Shown here: piece after piece, positions 36,251 through 46,627 of the stretch | Layout: each line of letters begins with the position of its first letter | How positions within the stretch are numbered: position 1 is the stretch's first letter | Notes under the pieces: model-generated | What the model saw: only the letters and a program-made list of their open reading frames with translations | Told to the model about the DNA's origin: nothing | Databases searched by the model: none | DNA from: Plectrocnemia conspersa | Lineage: Eukaryota > Arthropoda > Insecta > Trichoptera > Polycentropodidae | Direction of reading: 5' to 3' | Length of the DNA: 64,000 bases | Assembly: GCA_009617715.1 (NCBI GenBank) | Contig: VTFK01000051.1 | Span: 501,001-565,000, forward strand | Made by a program: the position numbers and the translations under genes

Positions 36251-37985
36251 AACCGATTCGATTCGTTGTCGATTCGATTTAATTATGTTTTATGTGCGTT
36301 TTTTAGCTTTGGCTCAATCGTGTACAATAATTTTAAACTAATAGCGTTAGCCGATGGACCGAGAAATAACGGCGCGTGTTGGCTATGAGTTGCAAAACAA
36401 ACTGTTCATCAGTGGGATTATAAATTTGCAGTAACGAATGCCTGGAATGCACGACTGGGCAAAGAAAACTTTTTAAATAATACGCGCAATGCGTGTAATA
36501 ACATCTCATAAACCACACATAGCCAAATGGCGGCTCGAGAGCCGCATGCGGCTCCACAATAGCGAGCTAGTAAAAATCTAAATAATTTGAATCATACTAT
36601 TTCACTCTTTATTAATCCATTTGAAATGGACTTATGGTTTTACAATTTTACAATTAGTAATACTTGAAACGGTAGCTGAAGAAATAGAATTAGTAGCAAT
36701 TCAAGATTTCGTTTCCGTATAAGTAATTCTATCGGTCACCCTTAAAAATATATAACCTTATCTTTGATAAGTTAAGTCAATATACATCCATCAAACATAG
36801 TTTGGCATTTAACTGCTAAATTTATAGATTAGATTAGATGAAACTGTATTAAACGACAACACGCTCGCTATTGATCGAAAATAAATTTTGTTAGTGATTT
36901 AGCCAGATTTTTTTTTGCAATTTATGTGTACATTGTATCAAAACATATTGCGTCAGAGTCAGCGCGTTTGCTAATACTAATTAAAAAAATTTAACTTGCA
37001 CTTTAATCAAGCTTTACCTACCGCGAATAATATCTTCATAAAGAATACTTGTGGTTTTAAGAGGAATTTCCGCCCATTTTTGAACAGAATAGCATTCTTA
37101 AACAATACAATAAATATTAATAAAAAAATGTGTCAGATGCGGTCAAGCTGCGGTCCGCCGACCGCACACGGCTATTATCATTGCGCTGGATTATTGTATT
37201 AAAAGCATTTAAAAGTGATCGCAGCTCTTAATAATTCATCTTCTCGATCTATAGATATGATTTTCGCCCTGCATTCCACCGCTCTCGATATCGTCGTTCT
37301 AATTAAACGATATTCTCCGATCGTGAAAGGGCGCTGGCTCTGGCATCCTTAACAAAACCCGATTTTTAGAGATCAAATTACCGACCGTTGAATATGGGCT
37401 TCAGTGGGAAATTAGTGAGACGGGAATGCGAGTATCACGAGTTTTTTCCCTCACGAATAAAAGATTGATTATCGGGTCAGTTCTCGGGCCCCGAGATTTT
37501 TTTATCGGATGACTCAGGTACACATAGGAGGCGCAGAGCGACCGCCGCTCTCTGGCCCATATGGCCCGGGCGATGATGATTTTTTCAATTTATTTATTTG
37601 TCGCAAGTAATAATAAAGTTAATCGATCGATTGCTATCGATCGACGTGGCGTTATTTATTTTATTTATTGCATTCATTGTGTCCGCCGATAAAGGTGGGT
37701 CTCGCGTTTCGAACGAATTCCACAGCGTTGTCAGCCGTGAAATTTATATTAATCCCGCGAGGGTAGAAATTAATAGCGCGTTCGTAATTAAAAAATATTT
37801 GTGTCAATAGAGCGCGCTTTTCCGTGTCTATACACTCCCAAACCCGAGATAGGGATTTGTATATAATAAATCTGTATGGAACTCGGTTCACGTAATTACA
37901 TTTTTGTACTTCCTATTGAAAGACATTTCTTCAGACAAACTCTGATTTATTTTATATGTGATATTTATGTATCAATTCACAATTA
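36251..37985. other. Unique DNA with a hAT-like GC palindrome
   Basis: At 36531-36555 GGCGGCTCGAGAGCC precedes the palindrome GAGCCGCATGCGGCTC; strings of this type occur near the ends of some hAT elements, so a decayed hAT end is possible. The segment 37130-37860 is CpG-rich, with ATCGATCGATTGCTATCGATCGA around 37621. No gene was recognised. Confidence 0.35.
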
Positions 37986-38288
37986 CAGCTGTGGCCAATT
38001 GAAAGTTGACATGGCGGTTCTTATACGTATTTTGATTATTTTATCAACTTTGATGCATTATTATAATTGTTAACTTTCGTTTTCCGTTAATACTGTTAAA
38101 AAATATGGGTATTGTAAAATTAGGAAGGTATAATTGCATCAATTCTGGGAAAGGTGTATTTTTTTGTCGTCCCAGCAAGTGCATAATGGCGAGCCTCCAA
38201 CTTAACACGTGCGCGCGACTTTTTTTGGTTTTATTCATAGAAAGCAATATCGAGGACATTTAAAAATTAAAAGCTTGTAAATAAAATA

Positions 38289-39593
38289 CACCCATACCTC
38301 GCTTTACGGCCTAGATACGTTCCACGAAACTTGGCCGCAAAGCGAAAAGCCGTATAACGAATCAATTATTCTAATACAAATTTTTACAAATTCAATGGGA
38401 TCGGTTCCAAATATGTTAAATATGTAACATAGTTTATCATTTAAAATGCATTTATCTTTTTATTTCATTTAAATCAAAAATACATACATAACAAGTACAT
38501 ATAATACATTTGTACATAAAATAATAACAGACTCCAAAAACCAACAATAATCCATAAACAAAAATGAAACAACTTCATGTTACATAAAATATATGTATTT
38601 ATACATACATATTTTTTTTAAAAATGGCTTTAATCTGAAGACGATGAAGAAATGGTAACCTGCAGATTACTGTCGTCACCATTTTTCGCTGGTAAGGATG
38701 GGCCTGGCTTAAAAAAATTGTCCAACGTTGTTTGTCTTGCCTTCTTGTCTATTTCGTTCTTCAGTGATTTATAACAGCTAATGGCTGAGTTAATTCCTCG
38801 AGAAACTTTAGCGCTACGTTAGACGTCAGGATCGTTTTCAAGGAGGATGTTTATTCCTTGTTCGAAATAGGAAAAAAGCTTTCGACAAATTTTTTGATGT
38901 TAGCTGTTTGGATACAACAGGCTCTGTCTCTTCATCAAATACCGTTTCTGCTTGCAACTGAATGAGTTCCTCATATGAAAGGGGTTCCCTATCAGCTTCA
39001 AGTTGATCAAGCACATCACGTTCGTTCAAACCTTCAAAGCCGAGATCATGTGCTAGATCCAAAATGTTTTGCCAAATTTCAGGAAGGCAATTAACTTCTG
39101 CATCAGTACTTTTTACACATTCTGGCCATATTTTTTTCCAAACATGGTTCATTGTTGTTAATTTTAATTCCTTCCATGATTCACTGATGCTGTCAACAGC
39201 ATCCTTGATGTTATAGTTTTCCAAAATGTTTTAATTGAAGATTTACCATCGGTTTCCCTTATAATTTGTCGGAAAGTTCGGCATAGGTAATATGCCTTAA
39301 AAGTGGCTATTGCACCCTGATCCATTGGTTGGATCATAGCTGTTGTATTTTTCGTAAGGTACTCAATCATGACATCTTCAGATAGTTCGGATAAATTAGT
39401 AGAATGCCCTGGTGCATTATCCAAAATTAGCAAAGCCTTGTTGCTTAGGTTATTGTCTCGAAAATATTTTTCACTTCTTTTCTTGCCGTTATAGCGAAAA
39501 TTTTAGGCCATAAATCGGAAACGTGCCTTAATTTAAGAGGGCCGTTATAGCGAAAGGCCGTATAAAGAGCGGCCGTATAGCGAGGTATGAGTG
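38289..39593 (-). mobile_element. Second Tigger/pogo-like family, nested in Tc1 copy B
   Basis: The ends are CACCCATACCTCGCTTTACGG and, reversed, CACTCATACCTCGCTATACGG. TA lies on both sides (38287-38288 and 39594-39595). 'CATACCTCG...TT' termini are typical of Tigger elements. The GGCCGTATAGCGA-type motif is repeated inside the right end. The element is 1305 bp and carries the catalytic half of a Tigger transposase on the minus strand. It interrupts copy B, so it inserted later. Confidence 0.9.
38838..39480 (-). pseudogene. Tigger-like transposase, C-terminal part
   Basis: The minus-strand reading contains ALLILDNAPGHS (second catalytic D) and TAMIQPMDQGAIATFKAYYL (third D in PMDQG), then FRQIIRETDGKSS. 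After a one-base frame change near 39200 come KDAVDSISESWKEL and MNHVWKKIWPECV, the usual Tigger C-terminal order. The DNA-binding half and the first catalytic D are missing. It therefore keeps the half that the 32089 and 59136 elements have lost, but the termini differ, so they are different families. Confidence 0.9.
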
Positions 39594-39614
39594 TACTTAT
39601 AACATCTAAAAATT

Positions 39615-40395
39615 ATTTTGACATAATTTCACTTTATTTTTAATAAATTCTTGTATTCAGCCTGGCATCGATAAATACAAATTTTCAATTAGTTTAAGAC
39701 CGATCTCCTCTTCCCACACTTCCATGACATGCTTTTTCAGCTTGGATAATTTTTTTCTTAATTGTTCTGTAAATTTTCAATTGCCCTGGACGAAATTTAC
39801 AGAGCCCAATCCATAAGCTGTCATGCACCCACATAGGATGAGTGCTTGATGAATCGATTAATTAATGCATAAGGGATGAAATCTTTCGCGTTTTATACGG
39901 CGCACAGTCGCTTACCATCTGCTCCAAACAGATTTAATTTGGATTCGTGAGAGAAAGTCACTTTTCTCCAATCTTCGACGGTCCAATGGCGATGAGCTTT
40001 TGCTCAATCAAGGCTTTTTCATTTTCTCAGTAAATAGTGTTTTTTTTGCTGGGTTTCCAGCTTCAACCAAATGTCTATTCACTGTCCGTCTCGAAATATT
40101 CGAGTTTGAAGTAGATTGCAACTCTGTTTGTATTTCAGCAGCAGTTTTGAATCAATATATTTTTATGATATCCTTTATTCTGCGGACTTCTCGAACAGGC
40201 GTCATACACTTCAGACCACCCCCTTGCACCCTCTCTAGAATTCCTGCTTCGCCATAATTTAAAATAAATTTTTGAATAGCAGAACCACTAAACCCCACTC
40301 TTCGCGCTATCTTTAGAATTTAAACCTTTTCTTTGAAATATGCTATTATTTAAGCTTTTACTGTGATCGACATTTGTTTAGATCTCTCCATGATT
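39615..40395 (-). pseudogene. Tc1-type transposase pseudogene, copy B
   Basis: Starting at an ATG near 40393 the minus strand reads MERSKQMSITVKA, then a stop, then the HTH region ARRVGFSGSAIQKFILNYGE. Later come SRRTVNRHLVEAG, HWTVEDWRKVTF and CMTAYGLGSVNFVQG. Next to this, without the DNAPxH-like and SPDLNPIE-like blocks, is the C-terminal helix region LRKKLSKLKKHVMEVWEEEI and ENLYLSMPG. The start region is better preserved than in copy A. Stops and frameshifts make it inactive. Confidence 0.8.
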
Positions 40396-40568
40396 TTGGA
40401 TTTGTCTTTACATAACCGAGACTAACGTGCAACTGAAGAGGATTTACATGTTAAAATATATTGTAAATTATTACCACATATGCACTTAATCATAAAAAAA
40501 TGCAAGAATATATTTTAATAATAGTATTCGTGAAATGCCTATGAAACTTTCAATTGGTTACATCTATA

Positions 40569-42258
40569 GTTTGATAAACACTTCATTAATATTATTCGAT
40601 GAACGAAAAAATCTTTTGAATCGATTAAATTTGAACCAATTTGCGGAGGTTATTTGTCAAACGTTTTTGATTCGATGCGAACGTCGGTTAAACGTTCCAT
40701 TGAAAACAATTAATCACAATCGTTGTTCTGGTTAATTAGCGTCACCGCTAACGTATTTTGTACTGATTCAAATTTCATGCGAGCATCTGAATTGTACCAC
40801 GATTTTGTTTGAAATTAGAACGTTTTTTTTAACCGAGTGTGTTGATTTCAGATGAAAAAATCACTTCGTGACGATTTAATAAAACAACACTGACTGACGT
40901 TACGTTAGAAAGTGTGCGTGATTTTTTTATTCGCTGTCAAATTTTAAAATTCAATCCGCGCCTCGTGTGGTGCAACCGCTAACTGCTCGCTTTGTTCACG
41001 ATGTAAAACTTTTTTTAATGGACTGTAATAGATCATGGAATGCGATTGTCTGATGAGGAAGTTCAAATTAATTTTATGTGTAATAATAATCTTGTGAATT
41101 ATGCGGGGGACGTGCTCAATCCGAGGGCAATTGATGCCATGCGCGATTGTTGCCTAATGAAAATATATGCAACGTACGGAGGAAGCTGATAAATTGTAAT
41201 GCATATTTAATCTTACTTTGGGATACAATATGTTTCGTCAGCTGCTAAAAGTCTGTTTTTTCGTGTGCCTTTTCGCAGGTATCTTCATCTGCGCGCTTGT
41301 CTGTATGTGGTTAGGATTACGCAGGTAATTTGCGGGTTTGGGTCGGTTCTGTTGAGTTATCTCGACGTTTAATCTAACCAATTGGGAAAACTAAGGAGCT
41401 TTGATTGATAGATAATAGATCATTAGAGAGATACTATTGCTTTTTCATCGTATTGTAGATTTTGCTACAATGGTGTTTTTTAAATGCAATTTTGATAAAA
41501 TTATGTAATTTTAACAGTGTGTATTAATAAGTTAGATACAAAATGTACAAAAAAACTTGAAAAAATATGAATTTAATATAAAGCAGTCTGGGAGTTTTTT
41601 ATAATTGCGCCATGTAGCGGAACTAGATGGCGCAAGCCTGTTTTTAATTAAAATATATATAAATTTGGTAAATACTGTGTACTCTACCCTATAACAACTT
41701 TTGCTAGCATATATCTAATGTTACAAAATAAAAACTTTCAAAAGGATAATATACTACATTGCACTCAAATGTATAATTTATACTGATATACAATAAAAAT
41801 GTATACTTCATTTCATCTCGTCTCGAAAGCTTTTTCTATATCTAACATTAGAAGACTTTATCATATTAAAATTAGTTAAACTATTATTGAATTGTAGAAT
41901 TGGCAAGTCTTTGTAACGCACGGGGCGATCCTTAACTTTACCCTTATATAAAATCTGACCTTCCTATAAATCTACAACTTAATGCATGTCTTTAATATGC
42001 CAAAACATTCCTGGGCTACGCTGCATACACTTCACATATATGCTTATAAAATTATGTTTTTTTTAATAAGCATATAATATACAGTGTCTAATATTTATTT
42101 TTTCCAGTTCCTGGCCAAAGCCATTTACCTGGGTATCTATTAATTTGTTCTTACTTTTATTTATTTATTTTTTTAGGGCAAAAAAAGTAAGAAAAAAAAA
42201 ACTTTTTGTTTCTTATTAAATTAGCTAGCACTTTTTTTTTTTAAATATTTGATGTTTT
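40569..42258. other. Unique DNA with micropeptide ORF and CTCF-like site
   Basis: A 32-codon ATG-started frame at 41230-41328 would encode a single hydrophobic segment ending in two arginines. ACTAGATGGCGC at 41622-41633 matches the core of the CTCF motif. Neither is proven functional. No transposon copy was recognised. Confidence 0.35.
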
Positions 42259-42333
42259 CTTATTAAGGTTTTTAACTAATGGGCTTATTAAGGTTTTTAA
42301 CTAATGGTCTTATTAAGGTTTTTAAGTAATGGT
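42259..42333. repeat. 25-bp tandem repeat, three copies
   Basis: Units starting CTTATTAAGGTTTTTAACTA begin at 42259, 42284 and 42309, nearly identical. It is a small minisatellite. Confidence 0.95.
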
Positions 42334-43559
42334 TGCATATAATATATTTTAGCACGCGCTCGACACGAATAAACAATGATGAACATCTGGCGTAACTTCG
42401 ACTTTTTTCTTTGACTTAGAGCATTTGTTAAACTGTTTGTTGTTCATTGCTTTCACAGCTCTTCGTGAATATATATTTTTGAATCACACTATACGAACGG
42501 TCATTCCATCGCGAAAATGCCGCTCCCAAGAAATTACCGCACTGGGCGGTCCGCTCCCATAGCTACGCCAATGTGTTTCTAAACCTAGCTAGATATGCTA
42601 CCATTTATAATTATATTTAAATGAAATTTTATGAGTGGGATTTATTTTTAGCAGCAATTGGTTAAATATTAAATACAGTGGTATTCAATTACGTTAGCTG
42701 ATAGAGCATGCCCTCCACAGGTAATTGTTTTTGTTAAATTATTTATATTGAAATTTTGTATTTTGATAAAATGTGATTTTTGAATTAATAATATGCTCAT
42801 TAGATACGGTGGTTAGAATTCCTGCCTATCAGTATATTTTACACAACAAAAAAAATGTTTCTATCACTGACACACTGGAGCAGCAGCAAGTTTTTAAATT
42901 CGACTATTATAAAGTCAACAATATTTGTTTTTTAATATGTATGAACCAGAACAAGTATTAACTCTGCCTCCGGTACACCCCATAGTGAAAGCGTAACTTC
43001 CAGGTGGCTATTTGTGGGCGATCATACCATAAATACAACGATAATAACGTAGTTTCTATGCATGTTTTACAAAACTTGTGAAAAAAAGAGTTTTCTTGTT
43101 GTGGTAATTGCTGATAATGGATGGCTTATATGCATGGCTTTGTGCAAAATTCTTGTGTGTTTGGAGTGAGGTTAAAATTTCTAGTTTTCTAGAGGTTTAT
43201 TATTCTACTTTCGCAATTACTTGAGGTTGTAAAATTCAGATAAAAATGGTCCGTTCTATTCTTAACGCTCGCAGCAATACACGAAAAATAGTTATGAATG
43301 TATATGTTCATTGAAAAGTATGTAATGATAATAAGTATATACTATTCAGAAAAATACTATTTTAAAGTTGCTGTTTTTTTCATTGCTGAAAATTAGTTTC
43401 GCCATTTTTTTTTGCGTTTCTGTCCGTTTATGTAATTACTTGACCACAATGGAATTCTCTAATTTTGTATACATCGAAACAAAATAATCATTATTTTCAA
43501 TCTTACAGTATGAGATGATTTATTACATTTTTTTAAATATATACAACAACTTTGTCTTT
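42334..43559. other. AT-rich DNA, nothing recognised
   Basis: TACAGTGGTATTCAATTACG near 42675 resembles a Tigger-type end, but no partner was found. A 62-codon frame at 42773-42961 has no recognisable motif. Confidence 0.45.
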
Positions 43560-44330
43560 TCTCCCGTAAGAAAGTTCAATCTACGTCACGACACCATTTC
43601 GATTTATCATTGTCGTCCGCTTTCCGCGTCGTCGTCTGTCGTCTGCAGCGCCTTTTTTGTCGGTTCCATTGTTGCACCGCAACAAAATTGAGTTTATTGC
43701 CAAAATAGCTATTCTCTTCTGCCTACAAAATATCTACACACCGACTCCACATCCTCCTCTGCTCGCGAGATAATTAGGTTCCGTGTCGATTCACACACCG
43801 CACGACCATGCCGCCGCCGCCGCCGCCGTGGCCTAAACCTGCTCCTCGCCTCGTACCAGATACGTGACCGGCGCACCTCCGACCCTCCTCGACACCACCT
43901 GTGTGTATACTCTACGTATCATGCTAGGTACCTGCGCCTGTCTACGTCCACCCCACTAGTCCGGGCCCCTCGGTCGCCATTGTATTTTTTCTCACATTAC
44001 TTTCACTTCTTACAGCCAGCCCCCCGTCCCGAATTCATGCAAATGCCGGCGTCGGGGGTGGGTAGCCTCATATTTTTATTTTACGACCCGCGAGATAACA
44101 CTTCCACCTGGGTTGGATCAGTCGACGTAAAGGTGGCAATCGCTGAAAATTGGATGCCGTCAGTACGCAGAGCGGGAGAAGTAACGGCGCGATCACGTGA
44201 AGCACTTCATTTAGCTGTACGCAGAGGTGATAGCTCTGGGTTCACGGTTGTTTATGCTGCAATTGAACTTTGGCTTCGAACGAAGGTTTCATCATTATGA
44301 TAAACGCGTCATTAGTCGGCGTTATTAACG
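43560..44330 (+). other. CpG-rich block with a possible spliced exon
   Basis: The block contains a (CCG)n string at 43810-43827 within a short ATG frame. A strong pyrimidine tract ending TTCTTACAG at 44007-44015 resembles a splice acceptor. A 42-nt in-frame segment follows to a GTGGGT donor-like site at 44058. A longer plus frame (43980-44300) continues through it. No domain was recognised, so this is a candidate only. Confidence 0.3.
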
Positions 44331-44524
44331 TCTCACTTTATATCCTTTGAATCTATGGTTTGCCTTTTCCATTAAAATAATATTTTTACCAAAATATCTT
44401 AGTGAGTTAGTAGAGGATTGAATTAAATTTATAGCGACTGAACTACTTACACTATATTTATTACCATTAAAAAAAACATCATATTTAGGCGGAACGAGGT
44501 ATAGTTTAACCCCATTACAAAGTA

Positions 44525-44729
44525 TAGTAGACCCCCCCCCAATAACACGGTAAATGGGGGGACGTGCTATTTGGGCACCCGTTAATTTATATGTGAGCGA
44601 ACCAAATGGAGGATATCTCATCATTGTATATACGTATTGCAAAAAAATGTATGAGTAATTTCCAGCCCCCCAACTACACGCACCCAAATAGCACGTTCTC
44701 AATATACCGTGTTATTGGGGGGTCTACTG
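44525..44729. mobile_element. 205-bp Tigger-type MITE
   Basis: Ends are TAGTAGACCCCCCCCCAATA and, reversed, CAGTAGACCCCCCAATAACA. TA lies on both sides (44523-44524 and 44730-44731). A second inverted pair, ACGTGCTATTTGGG and CCCAAATAGCACGT, lies further in, giving arms of about 60 bp. CAGT-GACC...AACACGG ends are typical of Tigger-derived MITEs. A 125-codon minus frame at 44325-44702 overlaps it and is not considered a gene. Confidence 0.85.
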
Positions 44730-44731
44730 TA

Positions 44732-45050
44732 TGTATATTTATAAAAATTATGTTTGCGTGAAACGCGCAAAGTTTAATTTTGTATTAGCGCAATCATACA
44801 AATAATAATAAAAATTGCCAACTTAAAATTATTAACACTTAATAAAAGTAAGATTTTTGGTTACTAAATGTATTTTCTAATAGTGTTACACTATTCTAAT
44901 AATTATATATACGTATATATAACTCGTTATTCAATATGAATTAAATTATTGGCTGAATACGTGTTCATATGTTATGTCTTAATTCGTATTAGTTGTACGC
45001 TTTTAGAACTTTTTGAAAATGTTAAAAAATAGATACACATTACTCACAAA
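44732..45050. other. AT-rich DNA, nothing recognised
   Basis: No feature was recognised between the Tigger MITE and the LINE remnant. Confidence 0.55.
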
Positions 45051-46260
45051 TTGATGGTGACGCAAAACTTTACAGATACACTAATAACATCTAGTCTATT
45101 TATTTTCAAGAGTCAGTGCACTATAACATCGTTCAACGCGTTCTTAAATTTTTGTGACCGGTCGTACACCGTGAGGGATGTATCGGTAGGTGTAAGTACA
45201 CAGGGCAGTATTGATTTTTTGTTTTCGATTTTTTAGCCTGGGCTTTCGATTTTGAATCCAAAGTCTGCCATTCATCACAAAGAAATATACTAAAAACATT
45301 TGAAAACTGGTTTTCAAAGTTTTACCAAAGATATATGTTAATGCAGTTACTGTTATGTTTATTTAATTATTATATTTCTTGCCTATGCTATTATTTTTAA
45401 ATTTGATTTGTTTCTTAAATTATTAGTGTTTAATTAACTTATTTAAAAAAAATGTTTTGTGACGATGCTCGTAACTCAAATTATTGAAATTAATTAAAAT
45501 GTCATTAATTCATTTAAATGAGAAAAATTACCTTAGTTCGTAGCATTCTTGAATCGGGATCTATAATTTGGAATCCCCGAATAGCCAAATATTCCCTTTT
45601 AGTGGAAAAAATTCAAAAAAGGTATTTAAGATACCTTTACAAAAGGACATTTGGTTATTATCCGTACTTATATCCCAGCGCCTTTCTTTTAGGTGCGTTG
45701 GGATATGATTCGCTGAGTTCTCGCAGAAAGCTGTATGTCGCTAAGCATTTTTTCAAAGTACTAAAAGGTGCTGTCGACAATCCAGCTATTCTCGAGGAAT
45801 TCCAGTTTTGGGTTCCGGAACATTTTCGAGAATCACGATCGCGACCTCTTTTGATGGCCGTTGGGGCTAGGACATCCGCACTTGCCGACTCGCCTATAGC
45901 TGTGGCCATCCGGCTCCTTAATACGCTGACATTACATATTGACTTATTTAATGTTAGCTACGAGGATCTGATCCAGTTTGTATCATTTAATTTTGATATT
46001 TTATAATTTTTTGGTACGTTTAAGTATTGTTATATTTATGTATATATACGTTTTTGTTTTATGAATTTAAAATTTGTTTTCGACCATCGTGGCGCATTGG
46101 GGTAACCTGTTAGCTTCATAAGATTCCCATGTCGTCTGGACGAAGTACCGTTACACGAAATAGCATGCTTTATCTCTTTCTTCGTTGCGTGCGACACCCC
46201 TCCTACTTTTATTTCTAGGGTATCGGCGTCTGTTCTGGATTGTTAAATGAATAAATTTGA
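45051..46260 (+). mobile_element. Jockey-like LINE remnant with 3' untranslated tail
   Basis: An upstream fragment (about 45160-45236) reads TVRDVSVG, resembling the conserved TVRDLGV block after the reverse transcriptase core. After an AT-rich gap, 45518-46006 encodes the C-terminal end of the ORF. A 3' tail to about 46260 contains CGACCATCGTGGC and TCATAAGATTCCC, repeated inverted at 46553-46627. No poly(A) is clear, and target duplications were not found. Confidence 0.7.
45518..46006 (+). pseudogene. Jockey-clade reverse transcriptase C-terminus
   Basis: The 162-codon frame begins near the motif LVRSILESGSIIWNP (residues about 6-20), a signature of jockey-type ORF2 after the polymerase core. 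YLRYLYKRTFGYYPYLYP and LLGALGYDSL follow (about 37-67), and the frame ends DLFNVSYEDLIQFVSFN and stop. All catalytic parts (endonuclease, FADD-type polymerase motif) are missing upstream. Complete ORF2 proteins have about 900-1000 residues. The frame is uninterrupted, which suggests this copy is younger than the one at 33331. Confidence 0.85.
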
Positions 46261-46499
46261 TTAATTAATTTAATTTGATACCACAAACTGCATTCCATAA
46301 TTTTGCTACTTATGTATCTGATTTTTTGAATTTTGCGCAGAATTTCAAGGTTTTTTTAAATAAATATAATTATTATAGTCATTATTAAATGTGTTCCTAC
46401 TATTGTTGTTTCAAAAAGCAATAAAATATTTGTATTTATTATAAGAAAAGAGCATTATTATATAATAAAAATAAAATGGTGAATATTTCTTTAGAAGCG

Positions 46500-46627
46500 C
46501 AGGGTAACACCCCCACGGTGTATGGCTGAGAGGCAAATAGTAGTGGATTCTAATTAGAATGTAACGGTAAACCGTCGAGCTCGATAGGGAATCTTATGAT
46601 GCAACCTGTTAGGCCACGATGGTCTTA
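46500..46627 (-). repeat. Inverted copy of LINE 3' tail
   Basis: Read on the minus strand from 46627: GACCATCGTGGCCTAACAGG, then TCATAAGATTCCC and ACCGTTACA, matching 46083-46156. This places two 3' tails of the same family facing each other about 400 bp apart. Confidence 0.7.

Larger units (their letters stand above)
37986..40566 (-). mobile_element. Tc1/mariner-like element, copy B, split by a Tigger insertion
   Basis: The left end on this strand is CAGCTGTGGCCAATTGAAAG with TA at 37984-37985; the right end is diverged (CAATTGGTTACATCTA) with TA at 40567-40568. Removing the nested 38289-39593 element and one TA leaves about 1.27 kb, the same size as copy A, in the opposite orientation. A diverged transposase reads on the minus strand from about 40390 down to 39620. 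It shares copy A's internal deletion. Confidence 0.85.

Noticed and set aside
42670..42965. Possible Tigger-type end TACAGTGGTATTC
   Set aside because: No inverted partner with TA was found nearby.
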